Positions 26,166 through 32,854 of a stretch of DNA of 64,000 nt are shown here, one piece after another (position 1 is the stretch's first letter; the number at the start of each line of letters is the position of its first letter). The notes below the pieces were generated by a model, which saw only the letters and a list, made by a program, of their open reading frames with translations, was not told the DNA's origin and made no database searches. Source of the stretch: Rhodococcus spongiicola (lineage in GTDB: Bacteria > Actinomycetota > Actinomycetes > Mycobacteriales > Mycobacteriaceae); contig NZ_RKLN01000003.1 of NCBI RefSeq assembly GCF_004011835.1, forward strand, positions 310,001 to 374,000. Direction: 5' to 3'. The translations under genes were made by a program, and so were the position numbers.

Positions 26166-27221
26166 TCAGGGCAGGTCGCGGGTCAGTTCCGCGAGGCCGC
26201 CCTGCGATTCGACCCACTCCCGAAACTGGCGCATTCCGGTCACACGGTCGACGACGGGCGTGTACCCGAAATCGCGTTCGGCGGCACTGGTGTCGAATGT
26301 CGCCGATCGGGTCATCAGTGCGAGCACATACATCGACAGCGGCGGCGAGTAGCGAGCAGCGAGGTACGGGAGCGTCCACACGCGGTCGAGGACTTTCACG
26401 ATCGCCGACACCACGCGCGGGTTCACGCTCCTGTCGGGCAGCGTGAACCCGAACTCCTTCGCGACCTCGGCCATGTAGGGCCAAATGTTGGTGACCTCGG
26501 CGTCGGCGATGAAGTACGCCTTGCCACCGACCGCCTTGCCAACGTCACTGCCGGATTTGGCAGCCTTGACGGTCGCGTCGACGATGTTGTCGACGTGGCA
26601 CAGTGAGGCGTACACATCGCGGTCGCCGGATAGATTCGGTAGCTTTCCAGCCCGCGCGCGGCCGAGGAGCCGGACGATCGGGCCCGATCGGTCGCCGGGG
26701 CCCCAGATCGCTCGCGGACGCAGCGCGCAGGTGGTGAACCCGTCGGCGTTCGCGGCCACGACGAGCTGCTCGGCCGCGGCCTTCGTCTCCGAGTACAGGT
26801 TGAGAAACCTCGAGGGATAGGGGGCACTCTCGTCGAGGTTGATCTGATCGCCGCCGTCGTAGCTCATCAGCGCGCTCGGGCTCGAGATGAACACGAAACG
26901 GCTGGCTCCGTTGGCCTTCGCCGCCGCGAGCAACACCCGGGTTGCCTCGACGTTCTCCCGCTCGAACTGGGCGCGGGTTCCGCGCTCGTCGACACGAGCG
27001 GCGCTGTGGACGACGACGTCGACGCCGAGGGTGGCGGCTTCGAGGGAAGCGGAATCGGTGAGGTCTCCGTACAGGATCCGCATCGCCGAAAGGTCACCGA
27101 GGTCGACAAGGCGGCTGGTTGGCCGCACGAGGATCGACACGTCGCAGTCGCCGTCGTCGGCGAGGCGGCGGGCGAGCCGGCCGCCGAGGAACCCGGATGC
27201 TCCGGTGACGAGAATCTTCAC
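26166..27221 (-). CDS. lstD: NAD(P)-dependent 3-beta-HSD/epimerase-type reductase, LstD/OleD-like
   Basis: A 351-residue extended short-chain dehydrogenase. It has the Rossmann motif TGASGFLGGRLA at residues 6-17 and the catalytic YSETK with Tyr143 and Lys147. In OleD, NltD and LstD this enzyme reduces the 2-alkyl-3-ketoacid from Claisen condensation to the beta-hydroxyacid that the ligase closes to a beta-lactone. I placed the start at GTG 27221 (MKILVTGASG) because the longer upstream frame is only the shadow of the neighbouring gene and AAGGAGA precedes this GTG. It overlaps the preceding small gene by 4 bp. Function assigned by family and cluster context. Confidence 0.87.
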   Translation of the reverse strand: MKILVTGASGFLGGRLARRLADDGDCDVSILVRPTSRLVDLGDLSAMRILYGDLTDSASLEAATLGVDVVVHSAARVDERGTRAQFERENVEATRVLLAAAKANGASRFVFISSPSALMSYDGGDQINLDESAPYPSRFLNLYSETKAAAEQLVVAANADGFTTCALRPRAIWGPGDRSGPIVRLLGRARAGKLPNLSGDRDVYASLCHVDNIVDATVKAAKSGSDVGKAVGGKAYFIADAEVTNIWPYMAEVAKEFGFTLPDRSVNPRVVSAIVKVLDRVWTLPYLAARYSPPLSMYVLALMTRSATFDTSAAERDFGYTPVVDRVTGMRQFREWVESQGGLAELTRDLP

Positions 27222-27499
27222 GCGGAGTTCTCCTTCGTGGGCTTCTGGGCCGTCCGCCAGGTCATGCCGAACGCCATGGTCAGGGCAGCGGTGGCGACCG
27301 GCGACCGGTGCGGTCCGGCGGCACGGATCGCCGACGGGATCTGGACAGCGTGCCCGACGGTGCTGAGGACTGCGTCGATCCACCACGCCGCGCGGGCCAC
27401 GGGATGCTCGATGGGCCGTCCGCGGGCTGCGCGGATCCCGCCATAAGCGAGGTAGATCCAGCCCGCGATCGGGATAGCTCTCAGCAGTGCAGGTTTCAT
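27218..27499 (-). CDS. small hydrophobic protein of unknown function embedded in the beta-lactone operon
   Basis: A 93-residue protein from ATG 27499 that overlaps the stop of lstC and whose own stop overlaps the start of lstD, both by 4 bp, so translation is probably coupled on both sides. Three weakly to moderately hydrophobic stretches are visible (AIPIAGWIYLAYGG, AAWWIDAVLSTVGHAVQI, VATAALTMAFGMTW), with basic residues between them and a polar end KPTKENSA. I do not recognise a family. I do not recall a counterpart in the described lipstatin or nocardiolactone clusters. A membrane-associated partner for the lipidic pathway is possible but unproven. Confidence 0.7.
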   Translation of the reverse strand: MKPALLRAIPIAGWIYLAYGGIRAARGRPIEHPVARAAWWIDAVLSTVGHAVQIPSAIRAAGPHRSPVATAALTMAFGMTWRTAQKPTKENSA

Positions 27500-29163
27500 C
27501 GTGTGCCCTCCTGGCGCCGGTCGAGTTCGGTGGTGGCCCAGACGGCGAGCTGTTCGCGACCGATCTTGGCGTTGTGACGGATATCGACGGGGAAGCGTGG
27601 ATGGACCAGGACGGTTTCGATCCCGGCAGTCAGCGGATTCTCGGTGGCGCGGGCCCGTACGGCGGCGATCGTCGCGTCGGGATCTGCGCCGGAAACGAGT
27701 TCGACGCACAGCACTGGACGCTGGTGGGGGCGCACCCCGACCCCGACGAGCGCGGTGCGCGCGACACCTTCGACGGCACTGAAGACCTGCTCGACCTGTA
27801 CCGGATACAGAACGCCGGACTCGGTATCGACACGTTGGGACTTGCGTCCACAGAACCAGATTCGTCCATCGGAGTCGATCCATCCGAGGTCACCCGTGCG
27901 ATGCCAGACCTGGTCTCCCTCGCTGATCTTTCCGGTCAAGTTCGCGACGTCGGGCCAGAAGTAGCGGGTGCTGACATTCGGGCCGCGGACCACGAGCTCG
28001 CCCACGCCGTCGTCCAGGGGTTGCGCTTGGCTCCACCTGGGCAACGGCTCGTCGACCGTTTCGATGACGCGTACCTCGACTCCGTCGACCGGTCGGCCGA
28101 TACAGGTCCCGGCGCCGTCGCGGGCCCGGTCGGTGAGCCCCGCGAGCAGCTCTCGAGACTCGATCGACGATATCGGAATCGCCTCGGTCGCTCCGTAACC
28201 GGCGTGGATCTGCGTCTTGTTCGGAAGCACGTCGCGCAACCCGGTGATGACGCTGTCGGGGACCGGGGCGCCACCGGAGAACACGGCTCGAACGGTGGAC
28301 ATCGTCCACTTGTGAGTGCGCGCATGCTCGAGTAGCGGTCCGAGCACGGCGGGTGAGGCGAACAGTGTGGCCACACCGAACCGATTGATCGCGTTGACCA
28401 CGTGCAGTGGGTCAGTGGCACCGACCCGGCTGGGAATCAACGGTGGCAGAACGATCCGCGCGCCGAGGAGCAGGTAGAGCATGCCGAACATCGGGAGAGT
28501 CACCAATGCGGTCTCGTCCTCGGTGGCCTCGGTCATCGACTGGGTTTGCGCGAGCATCGCCTCGAGGTTGCCGTGCGTGAGTTCGACTGCCTTCGCCGGT
28601 CCGGTCGAGCCGGTGGTGAACGCGATCATCAGCAGATCGTCGGCGGCGGCGACCGGCTTTCGGGACTGCGCTGGGCGCTTGGGGGTGCGACCGGTGGAGG
28701 AAAAAGTGCGGCCACCCCACCCCCATCGCCGCCCGACGGTGACCGTCGCTCGCACGTTCCGGAACGCGCGCCGGAACAGCACCCGTACGGCGTGGGCCTG
28801 CGGGATCCCGATGAACGCCTGGGGATCGACCGCGGCCAGGCATCGCAACATCGGCCGCAGGCCCATCCCCGGATCGATGACCACAGGAACTGCACCAGCC
28901 TTGAACAGTCCGAACAGGATGGCGTACAACTCAGGGCCTGGGTTGACGAGCACGATCGTGCGGGTGCCGTCAGTGATCCCGTCAGCGGCGAACTGCTCAG
29001 CCAATTCCTCCGACCACGCGTCCAGTTCGGCGAACGTCAGATCTGTGTAGCTGGGCAGAGCAGTTTTCGGACCGTCGGCGAAGGTCACCGCGGGCGCGTC
29101 GGGTCGGCGCCGAGCAGTATCCGGCAGTCGGTCCTGCCACGAGGTGACCCAGGCGGAGGTCAC
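27496..29163 (-). CDS. lstC: AMP-forming ligase, OleC/LstC-like (probable beta-lactone synthetase)
   Basis: A 555-residue acyl-adenylating enzyme of the ANL superfamily. Motifs in order: FTTGSTGPAK at 182-191, GYGATEA at 322-328, WHRTGDLGWIDSDG at 420-433, and the C-terminal lysine in DIRHNAKIGRE (Lys533). OleC, NltC and LstC are the close functional relatives; they adenylate a beta-hydroxyacid and the hydroxyl attacks to form a four-membered beta-lactone. The motif pattern alone cannot separate beta-lactone synthetase from fatty acyl-CoA ligase; the neighbours on both sides make the former more likely. It starts at a GTG sharing one base with the lstB stop. Confidence 0.83.
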   Translation of the reverse strand: MTSAWVTSWQDRLPDTARRRPDAPAVTFADGPKTALPSYTDLTFAELDAWSEELAEQFAADGITDGTRTIVLVNPGPELYAILFGLFKAGAVPVVIDPGMGLRPMLRCLAAVDPQAFIGIPQAHAVRVLFRRAFRNVRATVTVGRRWGWGGRTFSSTGRTPKRPAQSRKPVAAADDLLMIAFTTGSTGPAKAVELTHGNLEAMLAQTQSMTEATEDETALVTLPMFGMLYLLLGARIVLPPLIPSRVGATDPLHVVNAINRFGVATLFASPAVLGPLLEHARTHKWTMSTVRAVFSGGAPVPDSVITGLRDVLPNKTQIHAGYGATEAIPISSIESRELLAGLTDRARDGAGTCIGRPVDGVEVRVIETVDEPLPRWSQAQPLDDGVGELVVRGPNVSTRYFWPDVANLTGKISEGDQVWHRTGDLGWIDSDGRIWFCGRKSQRVDTESGVLYPVQVEQVFSAVEGVARTALVGVGVRPHQRPVLCVELVSGADPDATIAAVRARATENPLTAGIETVLVHPRFPVDIRHNAKIGREQLAVWATTELDRRQEGTR

Positions 29164-30065
29164 TAGGCCGCCCGGCCCGGGATCCGGTACACCGCCGCCG
29201 CCGCACTGGGTCCGGAACCGGCGGCAACGAATAGCACGCTGGTCGCGTCCCCGATCCGGTCCGCTGTCGCTGCATGGTGGTATGCGAGCGTCAATGCGGC
29301 GGTGTGCATGTCGCCGCCGAGCGGGCCCTCGGGGTCGTCATCGAGGGCGCGGATACCGAGCTTGGCCGCCAACGCGGCCTGGAAGTCCGGGGTCGGACGT
29401 GAGGAGATCAGCACTGTGGTGGCCGGATCGATCTCTGCTGCGCCGAGAGCCGCGGAGGCGGCCGAGATCGCCGCGTCGAGGACACGAACCTCGAAGCCGT
29501 CGTCGCGGGCCACGGTCATCGCCGAACGCCCGGTGACTCCCATCGTGCTGCTGTCGACGAACCCCTCGACGGCAGGGTCGCCGTCGAGAAGATCGACGTG
29601 CACCGGTCCGAATCCCTCCGGTCCGTCCACGTGTTCGAGAAGCATTGCGCCGCCCGACGTCGTGTACGGGAAGTCCTGCGGAGCGCTCGAACCCGTCATC
29701 GACGGATGGGTATCCCCGGACACGATGAGAACACGCGCGGTCGTACCGGCCTCGAGGAGCCCGGACGCAACCTGAACGGCATTGAGCACACCGCACGCGC
29801 CGTTCATCAGGTCGAAGGAGAACGACCGCGGATCGGTTTCGCCATAGTCGAGGCCGATCCCTGCCGCCTTCTGGATCAGTGCGGCGACCGCCGGTTCGAC
29901 CGTGTTCGAGTCCCGATAGGTGCCGGTATTGATCAGCACTCCGACCTCTTCAGGCCCGACCTTCGCGGTCGCGAGGGCGGCGCGGGCCGCCCTCGACGAG
30001 TGTTCGACGACGCTTGCCGTGTCCGTGTTGTGACTGGCACCGGTGGCGGTGATGACTACACCCAT
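29163..30065 (-). CDS. lstB: thiolase-fold condensing-enzyme subunit, LstB/NltB-like (incomplete catalytic triad)
   Basis: A 300-residue ketoacyl synthase III-type protein, shorter than its partner. It keeps a glutamate at the position used as base by OleA (Glu57 in SNTVEPAVAALIQKA) and a cysteine at the nucleophile position (Cys91 in FDLMNGACGVLNAV). The His and Asn of the classical triad are not found: the regions read SSRPTPDFQAA and LGGDMHTAA instead of HQ and GNTS. This matches the NltA/NltB and LstA/LstB arrangement, in which one subunit carries the full active site and the other donates glutamate across the dimer interface. It begins 1 bp after lstA ends, as expected for an obligate heterodimer. 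Confidence 0.85.
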   Translation of the reverse strand: MGVVITATGASHNTDTASVVEHSSRAARAALATAKVGPEEVGVLINTGTYRDSNTVEPAVAALIQKAAGIGLDYGETDPRSFSFDLMNGACGVLNAVQVASGLLEAGTTARVLIVSGDTHPSMTGSSAPQDFPYTTSGGAMLLEHVDGPEGFGPVHVDLLDGDPAVEGFVDSSTMGVTGRSAMTVARDDGFEVRVLDAAISAASAALGAAEIDPATTVLISSRPTPDFQAALAAKLGIRALDDDPEGPLGGDMHTAALTLAYHHAATADRIGDATSVLFVAAGSGPSAAAAVYRIPGRAA

Positions 30066-30066
30066 A

Positions 30067-31116
30067 TCAGGCCTCCAAGCTCGAGATCGTGGCCGACAGG
30101 TATCCGGTGACCACGCCGGACGCGGCGGGCACCATCAGCACCTTCGAACCGGGTGGGATGTTGCGCTGCCGCAGATGGTCGTGAAGGACAACGAAATGCG
30201 ACGTCGACGATGTATTTCCGTACTTGTCGATGACATTGAGCGGCGGCGGCATCGGCTGGGCGAACTCACGTTCGCCGAGCCCGTTGAGGAACGTCACCGC
30301 GGACGCCCCGAACTGGTGGTGGATGACGTAGTCGAAGTCCTCGTCGGCGAACGTGCGGCCCTGTTCCGCCAGGAAGGAGCGCTGGCTGTCGGTCCACAGC
30401 TTGAACCGGTCCTCGTTGTGCATCCGCCGGTTGTCGGTGTAAAGGGCGATGCCCTGGGTGCGGTCGCTCGGCATCCCGATACACGCGTCCGAGAACTCCG
30501 ATGCGGTCATCATCTCGACGTAGTGGATCCGGTCGCGCTCGTCCTCCGACACGTCGATGATCACCGCACTGCCGGAATCGCCGACCGACAACGACGCAAA
30601 CTGCGGATCGTAGCCACCGGACAGTTCCTTGACCGCGGTCTCGGCGATCGGGGTGATCGCCTCCCCACTGACCACCATGCCGTTTCGGATGATCCCGGAA
30701 CGGATCATCCTGTCCAGCAAGAACGTCCCCGTGAGCATGCCGGCGCAGGCATTCGAGATGTCGAAGTGAATCACCTGGCGTGCGCCGAGTTCCTTCGCAA
30801 TCATCGACGCGAAGGACGGCTCGAAGTAGAACTTCTCACCATCCTTGCTCCTGGTGATCGACACCGAGACGATCGCATCGAGATCCTCGGCGCGGTAGCG
30901 GGACCGGGACAGGCAGTCGCGGGCCGCATTCATCGCGAGCGTGAACGAGTCCTCGTAGTTCTCCGGCGACGTGGCTCGTACACGGCGCTCCCGAACACCG
31001 GTGACTGCTGCGAAATCGAAGCTCGGCTTCTCAGCGAGACGATCGATCAACTCGTCGGTTGTCACCGCCCGCTCTGGTAGGTACCCGCCGATCGCTTCGA
31101 ACCGGGAATGCCTCAA
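30067..31116 (-). CDS. lstA: thiolase-fold acyl-CoA condensing enzyme, LstA/OleA-like (catalytic subunit)
   Basis: A 349-residue FabH/OleA-type enzyme predicted to join two activated fatty acyl chains head to head. The full triad is present: Cys124 in FDISNACAGMLTG, His267 in VIHHQFGAS, and Asn301 in DKYGNTSSTSH. Glu99 (KFYFEPSFAS) aligns with the OleA glutamate. The start is a TTG at 31116 preceded by GGAGGGG six bases upstream; no better ATG or GTG exists in frame. It is the first gene of the operon. In lipstatin biosynthesis LstA/LstB condense a 3-hydroxy-C14 acyl-CoA with an alkylmalonyl-CoA; the acyl chains used here cannot be read from sequence. Confidence 0.87.
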   Translation of the reverse strand: MRHSRFEAIGGYLPERAVTTDELIDRLAEKPSFDFAAVTGVRERRVRATSPENYEDSFTLAMNAARDCLSRSRYRAEDLDAIVSVSITRSKDGEKFYFEPSFASMIAKELGARQVIHFDISNACAGMLTGTFLLDRMIRSGIIRNGMVVSGEAITPIAETAVKELSGGYDPQFASLSVGDSGSAVIIDVSEDERDRIHYVEMMTASEFSDACIGMPSDRTQGIALYTDNRRMHNEDRFKLWTDSQRSFLAEQGRTFADEDFDYVIHHQFGASAVTFLNGLGEREFAQPMPPPLNVIDKYGNTSSTSHFVVLHDHLRQRNIPPGSKVLMVPAASGVVTGYLSATISSLEA

Positions 31117-31274
31117 TACTCACCCCTCCATAGAGGCCGATCACAACCGCTTCCAGCCGTGTCAGCGCAATGTGTGAAGTCCCCCACGGAATCTCGTCAT
31201 CCGCGTACGGGCGGAAGATCGCGTGACCGGACCCGCATCGGGTGTCCGGCTGTTTGTTCACTCCCGTCTCGAGG

Positions 31275-31304
31275 AATCTACAGCCTTGATCACGTCAGCG
31301 ACAA
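31275..31304 (-). promoter_or_regulatory. candidate promoter of the beta-lactone operon
   Basis: On the minus strand TTGTCG (31304-31299) and TAGATT (31280-31275) are separated by 18 bp and resemble -35 and -10 elements. They lie beyond the 3' end of the lipase gene, leaving a leader of about 150 nt before lstA. Confidence 0.4.
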
Positions 31305-31309
31305 TGCCG

Positions 31310-32632
31310 TCAGTCAAAGGTGCACCCGGACAGTGGCACCCCGTTGAGCCGATCGAGCAGGTAGCTGATGGCGCTGTCGGGGCCGTATCCGTCGATGTAC
31401 GCCGGAGCCAGGTGATTCGGAAGGGCCGCTCCGGACAGGATCGGGGGCAGGGGGTTCGTACGGAAGGTGACCGTCGCACCCTGGGCACACCAGTCCTCGG
31501 CGAGCTGTCGGGCCTGGCCGTAGGGCACCGTGTCGTCGTTGAGTGCGCTGGTGATCAGGACCGGGCTGGACGGAGCCACGGTGCCGATGCGCTGCTGCCG
31601 GAGCAGCTCGACAGCGTCGGGGATCTCGTCCAGGTGCTCGAGCAACGGCCGGCCGTCAACGGTCAGGTCACCCGACTGCATGAAAGGGTGCTTTACCATC
31701 ACGTCGGCGATGCACGAGACGCTGAGGAATTCGAGAAGTTCCCTGCCCGTAGGCGTGACCAGTTCGTCGACATACTCGCGCATCTGCGGGTTGCGTTCCG
31801 CGAATCCGTTCACCGCGTAGCCGACAGCACCTCCGATGAGATTGCTGTCGTCGATCAACGGGAGCACGGACATGAGATCCGCGGTCGGAGCCCCGGCCCA
31901 TGTGCCGCGGAGTTCGAGTTCCGGCGCATAAGTCGGCTGCATCTCCGCCGCCGCCGCGACCGCGCCGCCACCCTGTGAGAAGCCCCAGAACACCACCGGG
32001 GCCGACGGGCCGGCGTCGGCCAGCGCGTTCGCAGCACGGGCAGCGTCGAGCACTGCATGCGCCTGCTCCACCCGATTGGCGTAAGTGTGTATCCCGGGCG
32101 TGCCCAGACCGATGTAGTCAGTCACGAAGACGCGGGCACCGAGAGCACTCCACGTCGACGCCGACACCAATTCCTGGTTCGCCGACAACGACAACTCCGC
32201 CGGATCGGCATACAGGCCGGTGGAGAACGCCACGGACATCGCGCATTGGTCCCCCTGCCCGGCGGTGCCAGGAGCGATCACGACAGTCGGCCGGTCCCCG
32301 TCGCCTTCCCAGGGATGAGCGGAGTCGATGAAGGTGCCGCTGACCGCGACGGGGTCGCCATCCTGCGTCAGTGAGGTGTACAAGACCTTTTCCGCCGCGA
32401 CGGGCCATGCCCCGTCCGATGCCGGAACGGTCGCGAAGACCGCCAAAGGCTCGGTCCGTACCACCGTTCCCGGTGTCGCATCAAATTGCACTGGAGGAAC
32501 ATAGAAGTCGTCCACCGGTGTCGCGCCGGATGCCGGGACTAACAACGAAGTCCCCACCGTCATGGCCGCGCAAGTCGTCACGACCATGGCCCCCAGACGC
32601 TTCTTCCGGCTGGTTCGTAGCTGTCGCCACAT
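31310..32632 (-). CDS. secreted lipase/esterase (secretory lipase family)
   Basis: About 440 residues from the ATG at 32632 (MWRQLRTSRKKRLG), chosen because GGGGAGGG precedes it; an in-frame GTG at 32659 is possible. A signal peptide is clear: Arg/Lys-rich start, AMVVTTCAAMTVGTSLLV, then SGATP. The mature part shows PGTAGQGDQCAM and the nucleophile elbow GFSQGGG with Ser219, as in the fungal/actinobacterial secretory lipase (LIP) family. It ends 193 bp upstream of lstA on the same strand. Lipstatin-type beta-lactones acylate serine lipases, so this enzyme may be a target, a resistance copy or a supplier of fatty acids. That link is inference from position. Confidence 0.85.
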   Translation of the reverse strand: MWRQLRTSRKKRLGAMVVTTCAAMTVGTSLLVPASGATPVDDFYVPPVQFDATPGTVVRTEPLAVFATVPASDGAWPVAAEKVLYTSLTQDGDPVAVSGTFIDSAHPWEGDGDRPTVVIAPGTAGQGDQCAMSVAFSTGLYADPAELSLSANQELVSASTWSALGARVFVTDYIGLGTPGIHTYANRVEQAHAVLDAARAANALADAGPSAPVVFWGFSQGGGAVAAAAEMQPTYAPELELRGTWAGAPTADLMSVLPLIDDSNLIGGAVGYAVNGFAERNPQMREYVDELVTPTGRELLEFLSVSCIADVMVKHPFMQSGDLTVDGRPLLEHLDEIPDAVELLRQQRIGTVAPSSPVLITSALNDDTVPYGQARQLAEDWCAQGATVTFRTNPLPPILSGAALPNHLAPAYIDGYGPDSAISYLLDRLNGVPLSGCTFD

Positions 32633-32854
32633 TCTCGAGACCCTCCCCTGAATACGCACCTCTAGCTCACTTTCCGAGGACCGGAGCGCAGACAGACCGA
32701 CGCCCCGCCGAACGAGTTACCGGACCGTAGCAGAAGGGCAGTGACGGTCATCACACCGAGCCCAGGAGTAGGTCTCCCCAATCGCACGAGAAACCTGTCG
32801 ATCGCGGCCGCCTCCGAACTCGAAGGTCCTGCGGGCCCGCTCGAGTGGGTATCC

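Noticed and set aside
26166-31116. OleABCD long-chain olefin pathway
   Set aside because: No OleB-type beta-lactone decarboxylase is present, while an NRPS and a formyltransferase are, which points to a retained and decorated beta-lactone.
31031-31261. A 76-residue frame in the lstA leader
   Set aside because: It overlaps the lstA start by 86 bp, lacks a properly spaced ribosome-binding site, and its end is a shadow of lstA.
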